Of a DNA stretch of 64,000 nucleotides, positions 24,446 through 32,110 are shown in pieces. A model generated the notes under the pieces. That model searched no databases. It saw only the letters and a program-made list of their open reading frames with translations, and was not told the origin of the DNA. Within the stretch, counting starts at the first letter, position 1, and each line of letters begins with the position of its first letter. This DNA is from Falsiroseomonas frigidaquae (GTDB taxonomy: Bacteria > Pseudomonadota > Alphaproteobacteria > Acetobacterales > Acetobacteraceae). The DNA is taken from positions 1-64,000 of the forward strand of contig NZ_JAAVTX010000008.1 in the NCBI RefSeq assembly GCF_012163145.1, read 5' to 3'. The position numbers and the translations under genes are program-made.

Positions 24446-25162
24446 TCAGCAGAACTGCTCGGCGCCCGCCACGACAAAGACATTGGCGGCGCTGCGAATC
24501 CAGGTCTGGTACCAGAACTGCCAGCCCGCCCCCGTGCGGAAGCCCACCACGGTCGTGCCCAGTGCCAGGACCGGGGTATTGGCGAAGCGCGCGACATTGA
24601 CCGCCGCCGCAGCGTTGGCGTTGTAGCGGTCCTTGAACAGCGACCCCACTGACACCGCGCCGGCATAGTGCCGCGCCGCGTTGATGTGGTACTGGCGCTT
24701 CACCGCAACGGCCAGTTGGCGCTCATAGCGCACGTTCAGCGACTGCTCCTCGGTCGGGCGATAGGCGCCGCCCTGCACATTCGCGTGGTAGACAACCATG
24801 TTGCCGTTCGGCAGCCGGTCCACGAAGACCGAACACCCCGAGAGGTTGTCGGTGAAGAACCGGTTCACCGAGCTGTCGAAGGTGATGGAGCTGATGTTGT
24901 TGTCGCGATACAGCAGGTAGGCGGCATTGTTGTGCGTGCCGGCCGCCCGGAAGCTGATGAGCTGGCTGCCTGGCTGCGCTGCCGGCCCGTTGGTGTAGCC
25001 GACGATGCCGTTATGCGCGACCAGATGCTCATTCTCCGGAGGTATTCCGGTACCGAGCGCGCTGCCATCCGTGCGGCGCAAAAGCGGCATCCCGGCGCCG
25101 GCCGGCGCGTAGGTGCCGACCTGGAACGGCGTCGTCCGCAGGTCGGCAATGCTGATCGGCAT
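24446..25162 (-). CDS. Putative CNF1/BLF1-like glutamine deamidase domain protein
   Basis: A 238-residue protein with no signal peptide. Its central segment holds LSGC (residues 107-110) followed 16 residues later by His126 (YHAN), inside alternating hydrophobic strands. LSGC plus a downstream His is the active-site signature of the CNF1 and BLF1 deamidase fold: Cys-His spacing is 15 in CNF1 and 12 in BLF1. In those toxins the Cys attacks a glutamine of Rho GTPases or eIF4A. The N-terminal half (residues 1-60) looks like an extra strand region. It is flanked tail to tail by a dehydrogenase and preceded by osmC, with no secretion genes nearby. GC is lower than in neighbours in places (32 of 60 at 24841-24900). 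The fold call is by motif only. Confidence 0.6.
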   Translation of the reverse strand: MPISIADLRTTPFQVGTYAPAGAGMPLLRRTDGSALGTGIPPENEHLVAHNGIVGYTNGPAAQPGSQLISFRAAGTHNNAAYLLYRDNNISSITFDSSVNRFFTDNLSGCSVFVDRLPNGNMVVYHANVQGGAYRPTEEQSLNVRYERQLAVAVKRQYHINAARHYAGAVSVGSLFKDRYNANAAAAVNVARFANTPVLALGTTVVGFRTGAGWQFWYQTWIRSAANVFVVAGAEQFC

Positions 25163-25244
25163 GGCTGTCTCCGGTCCGTGCTCCCCGGACAGCCTCGCCC
25201 GGATGGGCGAGGCCGGCAAGATGGACCGCGGCCGGAACGGTCGC

Positions 25245-25679
25245 TCAGCCCTCCAGCGTCGCGTCCAGCGTGATCTCCGCGTTCAGCACCTTGCTGACGG
25301 GGCAATTGGCCTTGGCCGTCTCCGCCAGCTTCTGGAAGGTCGCCTCGTCGCAGCCCGGCACCTTGGCCTTCAGCGTCAGCGCAACCCGGGCGATCTTCCA
25401 GCCGCCCTCCACCTGGTCCATGCCGACCTTGGCGGAGGTATCCATGCTGGTCGCGGTCAGGTTGGCGCCGGCGAGCTGGAACGCCAGCGCCATGGTGAAG
25501 CAGCCGGCATGGGCGGCGGCGATCAGTTCTTCCGGATTCGTGCCGCGGCCTTCGCCGAAGCGGGCGTTGAAGCCATAGGGCGCTTCCTTCAGCACGCCGG
25601 ACTGGGTCGAGACATGCCCCGTGCCGTCCTTGCCGCCACCTTCCCAATGGGCGGAACCGCTGCGCGAAATGCTGGCCAT
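25245..25679 (-). CDS. OsmC family peroxiredoxin
   Basis: Organic hydroperoxide-reducing protein of the OsmC subgroup, 144 residues. The reactive Cys60 lies in AAHAGCFTMAL and the partner Cys126 in ANCPVSKVLN; Arg40 and Glu51/52 of NPEELIAAA complete the active site. The spacing matches E. coli OsmC (Cys59 and Cys125). A GGAGA ribosome site precedes the ATG at 25679. The frame continues open upstream, antisense to the next gene, and is ignored. It is a stand-alone stress gene. Confidence 0.93.
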   Translation of the reverse strand: MASISRSGSAHWEGGGKDGTGHVSTQSGVLKEAPYGFNARFGEGRGTNPEELIAAAHAGCFTMALAFQLAGANLTATSMDTSAKVGMDQVEGGWKIARVALTLKAKVPGCDEATFQKLAETAKANCPVSKVLNAEITLDATLEG

Positions 25680-25817
25680 GGGCCGTCTCCTGTTGTTGCC
25701 GCCCCGGCAGATGGGAGGCGATGGCCGCGATTGCGATGACAAAGCCGCGCGCAGCCACCTTGCCGCCGCCGCGCCCCACCTGTAGGCGAGGAAAAAGTCC
25801 TGCCTGGAGAGACGCCC

Positions 25818-26492
25818 ATGCCTGTCGGTTTCCGCATCCTGCCCCGCACCCGCGCCGTCGCCCCCGCGCTGGTCGAGCGCTTCCGCAAGCTGCCCGTCGC
25901 CAATGTCTCCGACAGCATGTCCCGCATCTTCGCCGCCGGCCCGCGCCTGCGGCCGATGCATGCCGGCGCCGTGATGGCCGGCCCGGCCTTCACCGTGCGC
26001 TGCCGCCCCGGCGACAACCTGATGGTCCACAAGGCGATCGACATGGCGGAGGCCGGCGACGTCATCGTGGTGGATGCCGGCGGCGACCTGACCAACGCCA
26101 TCATCGGGGAGCTGATGCTGGCGCAGATGGTGCGCCGCAAGCTCGGCGGCATCGTCATCAACGGCGCGATCCGCGACAGCGGCGCGCTGGCGAAGCAGGA
26201 TTTCCCGGTCTACGCCGCCGGCATCACCCATCGTGGCCCCTACAAGGACGGCCCGGGCGAGATCAACGTCGCCATCGGCTTCGAGGGCCTGGTGATCGAG
26301 CCGGGTGACATGATCCTGGGCGACGAGGATGGCTTCGTCTCCATCCCCTATGCCGATGCCGAGACGGTCTGCGTGGCGACGGAGGCGAAGCACGCCGCCG
26401 AGGGCAAGCAGATGGCGGAGATCGAGGCCGGCACCATCGACCGCAGCTGGGTGGACGCCACGCTCCGCAAGCTGGGCTGCGAGGGCGTCTGA
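25818..26492 (+). CDS. RraA family protein
   Basis: A 224-residue protein of the RraA/HMG aldolase superfamily. PVANVSDSMSRIF opens the domain; LGGIVINGAIRDSGAL carries the catalytic Arg-Asp and MILGDEDGFVSIPYADAE the end of the site. Such proteins are often annotated as regulators of ribonuclease but many are 4-carboxy-4-hydroxy-2-oxoadipate or oxaloacetate-handling enzymes. Its stop lies three bases before the BciB-like gene, so the two are co-transcribed. It is the second RraA homologue in this window and is not close to the first. Confidence 0.9.
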   Translation: MPVGFRILPRTRAVAPALVERFRKLPVANVSDSMSRIFAAGPRLRPMHAGAVMAGPAFTVRCRPGDNLMVHKAIDMAEAGDVIVVDAGGDLTNAIIGELMLAQMVRRKLGGIVINGAIRDSGALAKQDFPVYAAGITHRGPYKDGPGEINVAIGFEGLVIEPGDMILGDEDGFVSIPYADAETVCVATEAKHAAEGKQMAEIEAGTIDRSWVDATLRKLGCEGV

Positions 26493-26495
26493 GAC

Positions 26496-27743
26496 ATGAC
26501 TGCGGCGGTGCAGGTGCCGGTGATCGGCCCTGCAGCGCCGCGCGGCTTATGCACGGATTGCGGCATCTCCCGCATGGCGGATGCCAAGGCCTGCGGGCGG
26601 GCCTGCCAGTTCATCCGGCCCGATTATGCGCGCCTGGAAGCCCAGGTGCATGGCCGGGCGCGCGACCCGGCCCGGCCGGATGAGCTGCATTTTGGCCCCT
26701 TCCGCCAGATGCTGCGGGCCAGGCTGGCGGCCCCTCGCCCCGGCGCGCAATGGACCGGCATCACCACCCGCATCGCGGAGAAGCTGCTGGAGGCCGGCGC
26801 GGTGGATGCCGTGCTGACCATGGCGCCCGACCCGGACGACAAGTGGCGCCCCGTTCCGGTGCTCGTGACCAAGCCGGAGGGCATGGCCGAATGCCGCGGC
26901 ATGCGGATGGGCTACGCCCCCCTGCTGGCCCTGCTGGAACCCGCCCGCGAGGCCGGCCACAAGCGCCTGGCCATCATCGGCATCCCCTGCCAGGTCTATG
27001 CGCTGCGCGCACTGGAGGCGGCGCTGGGGCTGGAGCGGCTGTTCGTCATCGGCACGCCCTGTTCCGACAACACCACGACGGAGAATTTCCACCAATTCCT
27101 GGCGCTGCTCGACGCCGACCCGGACAGCATCACCTACCTGGAATTCCGTGCCGACTATCATGTGGAGCTGCGCTTCGCCGATGGCAGGCGGCGGGAGATC
27201 CCCTTCCTGCAATTGCCGATCAGCCAATTGCCCGGTGACTTCTTCCCGCTGACCTGCCGCACCTGCGTGGACTACACCAATGTCCTGGCCGACATCACCG
27301 TGGGCTATATGGCCGGCGAGGGCGAGCAATGGCTGCTGGTGCGCAACCCGCGCGGGGCGGAGCTGCTGGCGCTGCTGGGGGATGAGGTGGTGAGCCGCGC
27401 GCCCGGCAGTGCCGGCAAGCGCGCCGGCGCCGTGCGCGGCTTCCTGGCGAATACCGAGCGTGCGGCGGGCGGCCTGCCGTTGCGGCGGATGCCCGGCTTC
27501 CTGCGCGGCCTGGTCGGCTGGCTGATGCCGCGCATCGGCCCGCGCGGCCTGGAATTCGCCCGTGCGCGGGTCGAGATGAAGGCGGTCGAGACCGTGCTGC
27601 ATCTACGCCGCCGGCTACCGGCTCGCCTCAAGCATATGGTCCCGCCGCATGTCTGGGAGCTGGTTGCGCCCTATGGCCTGCAGCCGGCCGCCGAGGAGGT
27701 CCTCAAGCCACCGGCGGCGGCATCTGAGGACCGGGCGGGGTGA
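26496..27743 (+). CDS. bciB: BciB-like ferredoxin-dependent 8-vinyl reductase (F420 hydrogenase beta family)
   Basis: A 415-residue flavin and iron-sulfur protein of the coenzyme F420 hydrogenase beta-subunit family. It matches, segment by segment from memory, the cyanobacterial divinyl chlorophyllide 8-vinyl reductase (Slr1923/BciB): VHGRARDPARPDELHFG, GAQWTGITTRIAEKLL, GIPCQVYALRALEAALGLE, FVIGTPCSDNTT and CRTCVDYTN. Cysteines at 19, 22, 33 and 37 and the later CxxC set would bind 4Fe-4S clusters. This enzyme makes bacteriochlorophyll, implying an aerobic phototroph or descent from one. The end overlaps the small Pro-rich gene on the other strand. Other flavoproteins of this family cannot be ruled out. 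Confidence 0.75.
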   Translation: MTAAVQVPVIGPAAPRGLCTDCGISRMADAKACGRACQFIRPDYARLEAQVHGRARDPARPDELHFGPFRQMLRARLAAPRPGAQWTGITTRIAEKLLEAGAVDAVLTMAPDPDDKWRPVPVLVTKPEGMAECRGMRMGYAPLLALLEPAREAGHKRLAIIGIPCQVYALRALEAALGLERLFVIGTPCSDNTTTENFHQFLALLDADPDSITYLEFRADYHVELRFADGRRREIPFLQLPISQLPGDFFPLTCRTCVDYTNVLADITVGYMAGEGEQWLLVRNPRGAELLALLGDEVVSRAPGSAGKRAGAVRGFLANTERAAGGLPLRRMPGFLRGLVGWLMPRIGPRGLEFARARVEMKAVETVLHLRRRLPARLKHMVPPHVWELVAPYGLQPAAEEVLKPPAAASEDRAG

Positions 27744-27942
27744 TGCTCGGCACCTCCGGATACTGGCCTGGATAGGGCAGGTCCGGCCCCGGGTTGGGAT
27801 TCTCCGGAGTAACGTCGGGCGGCGGGCCGGGCATGGTGTCCGGCTCCGGCGGGGGCAGTTCCCGATCCGGCGAGGGCGGGTTCACCGGCGGCAGGCCGGG
27901 CAGTTCGGGCGGCGGCTGGTTCGGGTCGGAAAGCTGGGTCAT
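27703..27942 (-). CDS. Very proline-rich small protein
   Basis: A 79-residue product in which 32 residues are proline, in motifs such as PPPELPGLPP and PPPEPDTMPGPPP. No signal peptide, transmembrane segment or known domain is visible. It overlaps the end of the BciB-like gene by 41 bases tail to tail, so it may be a real small gene or a chance frame; the steady Pro/Asp/Glu composition and good start (MTQLSDPNQ) favour real. Function unknown. Confidence 0.45.
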   Translation of the reverse strand: MTQLSDPNQPPPELPGLPPVNPPSPDRELPPPEPDTMPGPPPDVTPENPNPGPDLPYPGQYPEVPSITPPGPQMPPPVA

Positions 27943-27995
27943 GCCACCTTAACGCGCCATCACGCGCAACGTTCAGTGCGCCTTTCGCGCAACGT

Positions 27996-28298
27996 TCAGT
28001 GCGCCCTGGCCGCCGCATTGCGTTTGCGCGTTGCCGCCGCCTTGCGGGCGGAGGCGGAACGCTGCTCCGGCGTGCGGCTGGCGGAGGCTTTGCCGCCCTT
28101 CTTCGCCGAGACCTTCGTATCCTTGTGGCCGCGGCCGGAGCCGCTGCGGTTGCCGCCGCCGGTCTCCTTGTTCACCGTGGCCCAGGCGCGGCGCTCCGCC
28201 TCATCCTCCGGCACGCCGCGATCCTCATAGCCATCCGCGATATGCGCCGCCTGGCGCTTCTGCTTGTCGGTGTAGCTCGATTTGTCTCCACGGGGCAT
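27996..28298 (-). CDS. Small basic protein of the 'plasmid stabilization' type
   Basis: A 100-residue soluble, Lys/Ala-rich protein. It starts MPRGDKSSYTDKQKRQAAHI, followed by ADGYEDRGVPEDEAERRAWATVNK and a GGGNRSGSGRG linker, then a strongly basic tail (VSAKKGGKASASRT... RKAAATRKRN). Proteins with this exact N-terminus are widely annotated as plasmid stabilization proteins, though they are chromosomal and untested. The tail suggests nucleic-acid binding. A start two codons earlier (28304) is possible. It is divergent from the dpp-type operon. Confidence 0.8.
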   Translation of the reverse strand: MPRGDKSSYTDKQKRQAAHIADGYEDRGVPEDEAERRAWATVNKETGGGNRSGSGRGHKDTKVSAKKGGKASASRTPEQRSASARKAAATRKRNAAARAH

Positions 28299-28385
28299 CG
28301 GCATGTCCTCCGACGCGGCAACGCCGGATGGGCGCAGCGGTTTCGCGGCGGCGCGGACTCTCGGTCCTGCAGCGCAACAGCGCGC

Positions 28386-28415
28386 TTGCCACGCCACGCG
28401 ACGCGTGACTACGCT
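28386..28415 (+). promoter_or_regulatory. Candidate promoter of the Dpp-type operon, leaderless
   Basis: TTGCCA (28386-28391), 18 bases, TACGCT (28410-28415), then seven bases to the ATG at 28423. No ribosome site is seen, consistent with transcription starting at or next to the start codon. Confidence 0.45.
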
Positions 28416-28422
28416 CGCTTCA

Positions 28423-29340
28423 ATGGTCCGTTTCCTCCTGCGCCGGTTGACCGTCGCGATCCTGGTGGCCCTGACGGTGCTGACGTTGAGCTTCCTGCTC
28501 ACGCGGCTTTCGGGCGACCTCGCCATCTCCATCGCCGGGCCGAATGCGACGCAGCAGGATGTGGAGATGATCCGCCAGGCCTATGGGCTGAACCGGCCGC
28601 TGGCACAGCAATACCTGGATTGGCTGGTGCGTGCCGTGCAGGGCGATTTCGGCGAGAGCTTCTTCTTCAAGGACCGCGTCGCCAACCTCATCGCGCACCG
28701 CCTGCCCATCACGCTGACGCTCGGACTTGTCGGGCTGGCGCTGGCGCTTGTCGTGGCGCTGCCGCTCGGCATCATCGCCGCGGTGCGGGAAGGCAGCTAC
28801 GTGGATCGGGGCGTGATGCTGGTGGCGCTGATCGGCCAGGCGATGCCGTCCTTCTGGCTCGGGCTGATCCTGATGGTGGTGCTGGGGCTGAACCTCGGCT
28901 GGCTGCCGATCTCGGGTACCGGCGGCTGGGAATACTACGTGATGCCCGGCATCGTACTTTCCTTCTCCGCCATCCCGTCGCTGATGCGCCTGACGCGCAG
29001 CGGGATGATCGAGGCGCTGTCGTCGGACTACATCCGCACGGCGCGCGCCAAGGGGTTGTCCCGAATCTCCATCCTGGTGAAGCACGGCTTCCGAAATGCG
29101 GCGATCCCGGTGGTCTCCATCGCCGCCGTGCAACTGGGTTTCATGCTGGGCGGGTCGATCGTGATCGAGACGGTCTTCGCCATGCATGGCGTCGGCTACC
29201 TGGCGTGGGAGAGCATCAGCAAGAACGACTTCCCCGTCGTGCAGGCGGTGATCCTGGTGCTGGCGCTGATCTACATCGCGCTGACCCTGCTGGCGGATCT
29301 GCTGAACGCCGTGCTCGACCCGCGGCTGCGCACGTCATGA
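28423..29340 (+). CDS. ABC transporter permease, DppB type
   Basis: Inner-membrane permease subunit of a peptide/nickel-type importer, 305 residues with about six helices. It starts MVRFLLRRLTVAILVALTVL; AYGLNRPLAQQYLDWLVRAVQGDFG and YIRTARAKGLSRISILVKHG (the EAA-like coupling loop) are DppB hallmarks. The ATG at 28423 is chosen for this start. The stop overlaps the next ATG (ATGA). First gene of a four-gene importer B-C-D-F; no receptor is in the same direction. Confidence 0.95.
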   Translation: MVRFLLRRLTVAILVALTVLTLSFLLTRLSGDLAISIAGPNATQQDVEMIRQAYGLNRPLAQQYLDWLVRAVQGDFGESFFFKDRVANLIAHRLPITLTLGLVGLALALVVALPLGIIAAVREGSYVDRGVMLVALIGQAMPSFWLGLILMVVLGLNLGWLPISGTGGWEYYVMPGIVLSFSAIPSLMRLTRSGMIEALSSDYIRTARAKGLSRISILVKHGFRNAAIPVVSIAAVQLGFMLGGSIVIETVFAMHGVGYLAWESISKNDFPVVQAVILVLALIYIALTLLADLLNAVLDPRLRTS

Positions 29341-30206
29341 GCGGGGCCGTTCTTCCCGGCAGCGGCGCCACGCGGCGGCTGCTGCGCAACGCCACCTTCG
29401 TGATCGGCGCGCTGATCGTGGGGCTGGTAGTGGTGGTGGCGATACTCGCGCCCTGGATCGCGCCCTATGATCCCTACGCCATCGATCTCGGCCGCCGCCT
29501 GGTGCCGCCCGCCTGGATGGAGGGCGGCACGCCGGCCAACTGGCTCGGCACGGACCAGCTGGGGCGGGACTACCTTTCCCGGCTGATCTATGGCGCGCGG
29601 ATTTCGCTGATCATCGGCGTGGCCACCGTCATCACCTCCGGCATCATCGGCACCACGCTGGGCGTGCTGGGCGGCTTCTATGGCGGGCGGATCGATGATG
29701 TCGTGATGTTCCTCATCACGGCGCGGCTTTCGATTCCGGTGGTGCTGGTGGCGCTGGCCGTGGCGGGGCTGTTGGGGACCAGCTTCACTCTGGTGATCCT
29801 GGTGCTCGGCCTGCTGCTGTGGGACCGCTTCGCCGTCGTCGCGCGATCCACCACCATGCAGCTGCGGACGCTGGATTACGTCAGCGCCGCCTGGTGCGCC
29901 GGGTCCTCCCACGCCAGCGTGCTGCTGCGCGAAATCCTGCCCAATATCGCGACGCACCTGGCCGTGGTGGCGACGCTGGAAATGGCGCTGGCGATCCTGC
30001 TGGAGGCGGCGCTGTCCTTCCTCGGCCTCGGCGTGCCCGCCCCCCTGCCCTCCTGGGGCCTGATGATCTCGGAGGCGAAGGAATACATGTTCTTCACCCC
30101 CTGGGTGATCCTGGTGCCGGGCGTCGCGCTCTTCGTGCTGGTCTTCGGCGTGAACCTGCTGGGCGATGCGCTGCGCGACATGCTCGGCACGGATTTGTCC
30201 CGATGA
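29337..30206 (+). CDS. ABC transporter permease, DppC type
   Basis: Second permease of the importer, 289 residues. ANWLGTDQLGRDYLSRLIYGARISL is the typical DppC opening of the periplasmic loop, and RTLDYVSAAWCAGSSHASVLLREILPN is the coupling EAA region. LSFLGLGVPAPLPSWGLMISEA closes the domain. ATGA overlaps at both ends couple it to the genes on either side. Confidence 0.95.
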   Translation: MSGAVLPGSGATRRLLRNATFVIGALIVGLVVVVAILAPWIAPYDPYAIDLGRRLVPPAWMEGGTPANWLGTDQLGRDYLSRLIYGARISLIIGVATVITSGIIGTTLGVLGGFYGGRIDDVVMFLITARLSIPVVLVALAVAGLLGTSFTLVILVLGLLLWDRFAVVARSTTMQLRTLDYVSAAWCAGSSHASVLLREILPNIATHLAVVATLEMALAILLEAALSFLGLGVPAPLPSWGLMISEAKEYMFFTPWVILVPGVALFVLVFGVNLLGDALRDMLGTDLSR

Positions 30207-31162
30207 CCGCGCTGCTCGAGGTGCAGGACCTGCGCGTGACCTTCGGCGGCACCGCGGCGGTGCGCGGGGCATCGCTGGCGGTGGCAAAAGGCGAGACGCA
30301 TTGCCTGGTCGGCGAAAGCGGCTGCGGCAAATCCGTCACCTCGCTCGCCATCATGGGGCTGCTGGCGCGCGGCGGGCGGCGCGAGGCATCGGCGCTGCGC
30401 TTCGCGGGGCTGGAGATCGGCGGGCTGAATGAGCGCGAGATGTCGCGCCTGCGCGGCGACCGCATGGCGATGATCTTCCAGGAGCCGATGACCAGCCTGA
30501 ACCCCGCCTATACGGTGGGCAGCCAGATGACGGAGGTGCTGCGCCGGCATCGTGGCGCGACCCGCGCCCAGGCGGTGGACCGCGCGGCGGAATTGCTCGG
30601 CCGCGTCGGCATCACCGCGCCGGGGCTGCGGCTGGGGCAGTTTCCGCACCAGCTTTCGGGCGGCCTGCGGCAGCGGGTGATGATCGCCATGGCGCTGATG
30701 TGCGACCCCGAATTGCTGATCGCAGACGAACCCACCACGGCGCTGGACGTGACGGTGCAGGCGCAGATCCTGCGGCTGCTGGCCGGGCTGCAGCGCGACC
30801 TCGGCCTCGGCATCCTGCTGATCACGCATGACCTTGGCGTTGTGGCGCGCATCGCCGACCGGGTTTCCGTCATGTATGCCGGCGAGGTGGTGGAATCGGC
30901 ACCGACGGCGGAGCTGTTCGGTAATCCGCGCCACCCCTATACGCGCGGGCTGCTGGCCTGCGTGCCGGTGCCGGGCAAGGTGAAGCGGGGCGATCCGCTG
31001 GGCAGCATCCCCGGCGTGGTACCGCGCATTCCGCCCGGTTTTCGGGGTTGCGCCTTCCGCGATCGCTGCGAATACGCCCATGCCGAATGCAGCGGGCCGA
31101 TCCCACGCCAGCAGGCGGGGCCGGGGCATGAGGTGCTGTGCACCCTGGCCCTCGCCGCATGA
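30203..31162 (+). CDS. ABC transporter ATP-binding protein, DppD type
   Basis: ATPase of 319 residues. Walker A is GESGCGKSVTSLAIMG, signature LSGGLRQRVMIAMAL, Walker B LLIADEPTTALDVTVQA and switch His in ITHDLGVVARI. The C-terminal oligopeptide domain has the iron-sulfur-like Cys set CAFRDRCEYAHAEC typical of OppD/DppD. The pair with the next gene forms the nucleotide-binding dimer. Confidence 0.95.
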   Translation: MTALLEVQDLRVTFGGTAAVRGASLAVAKGETHCLVGESGCGKSVTSLAIMGLLARGGRREASALRFAGLEIGGLNEREMSRLRGDRMAMIFQEPMTSLNPAYTVGSQMTEVLRRHRGATRAQAVDRAAELLGRVGITAPGLRLGQFPHQLSGGLRQRVMIAMALMCDPELLIADEPTTALDVTVQAQILRLLAGLQRDLGLGILLITHDLGVVARIADRVSVMYAGEVVESAPTAELFGNPRHPYTRGLLACVPVPGKVKRGDPLGSIPGVVPRIPPGFRGCAFRDRCEYAHAECSGPIPRQQAGPGHEVLCTLALAA

Positions 31163-32109
31163 CGCCCGCCATCGAGGTGCGCGACCTGCGCCGTATCTTC
31201 AATGTCCGCCAGGGGCTGTTCGCGCCGCCGCGCCAGGTGCGCGCGGTGGATGGCGTGTCCTTCGCCGTGCCGCCGGGCAGCGTGCTCGGCGTGGTGGGGG
31301 AAAGCGGCTGCGGCAAATCCACCCTCGCTCGCATGATCCTCGGCCTGCTGCCGCCGACATCCGGGGAGGTGCTGGTGGATGGCCAGCGCCTGTCATCGAT
31401 GGACCGCAAGGCCCGCGCCCGGCTGATCCAGCCGGTGTTCCAGGACCCCTTCTCCTCGCTCAACCCGCGCCGCCGGGTGCAGGACATCGTGGCGATGCCA
31501 CTGGTGGCGCAGGGCAACATCGACCGCGCGACCGTTGCGCGAAGGGTGGCGGAGGCGCTGGAGCGCGTTGGCCTCTCCGCCGAGCAGGGCGGGCGTTTCC
31601 CCTCCCAGCTCTCGGGCGGCCAGCGGCAGCGTGTGGCGATCGCGCGCGCGCTGGTGCTGCGGCCGCGCATCGTCATCTGCGACGAGCCGACCAGCGCGCT
31701 GGATGTCTCAGTGCAGGCGCAGATCCTGAACCTGCTGGACGAGCTGCGCCGCGACCTCGGCCTGACCTACCTGTTCATCAGCCACAACCTCGCGGTAGTC
31801 GAACACGTCGCGAGCGAGGTCGCCGTGATGTATCTCGGCCGCATCGTGGAACGCCAGGAATCGGAGGCGCTGTTCCACAACCCGCGCCACCCCTACACTC
31901 AGGCGCTGCTCGCCAGCGTGCTGACGCCGGAGCCGGGGCTTGGCGTGCCGGATGTGGGCCTCGGCGACATCATGCCGGACCCGGCGAACGTGCCGCCCGG
32001 CTGCCGCTTCCACCCGCGCTGCCCGAGGGTCTTCGCGCCCTGCGCCACGCAGGAACCGAGGCCCACCACCTCCGCGGCGGGCCTCGTGGAATGTCACCTG
32101 GAAGGGTGA
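31159..32109 (+). CDS. ABC transporter ATP-binding protein, DppF type
   Basis: Second ATPase of the importer, 316 residues. Walker A is GESGCGKSTLARMILGL, signature LSGGQRQRVAIARAL, Walker B IVICDEPTSALDVSVQA, and the C-terminal domain CRFHPRCPRVFAPC. It starts with ATG at 31159, overlapping the stop of the previous gene. It ends one base from the stop of the convergent receptor gene at 32111, which is the likely partner. Confidence 0.95.
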   Translation: MTPAIEVRDLRRIFNVRQGLFAPPRQVRAVDGVSFAVPPGSVLGVVGESGCGKSTLARMILGLLPPTSGEVLVDGQRLSSMDRKARARLIQPVFQDPFSSLNPRRRVQDIVAMPLVAQGNIDRATVARRVAEALERVGLSAEQGGRFPSQLSGGQRQRVAIARALVLRPRIVICDEPTSALDVSVQAQILNLLDELRRDLGLTYLFISHNLAVVEHVASEVAVMYLGRIVERQESEALFHNPRHPYTQALLASVLTPEPGLGVPDVGLGDIMPDPANVPPGCRFHPRCPRVFAPCATQEPRPTTSAAGLVECHLEG

Positions 32110-32110
32110 G

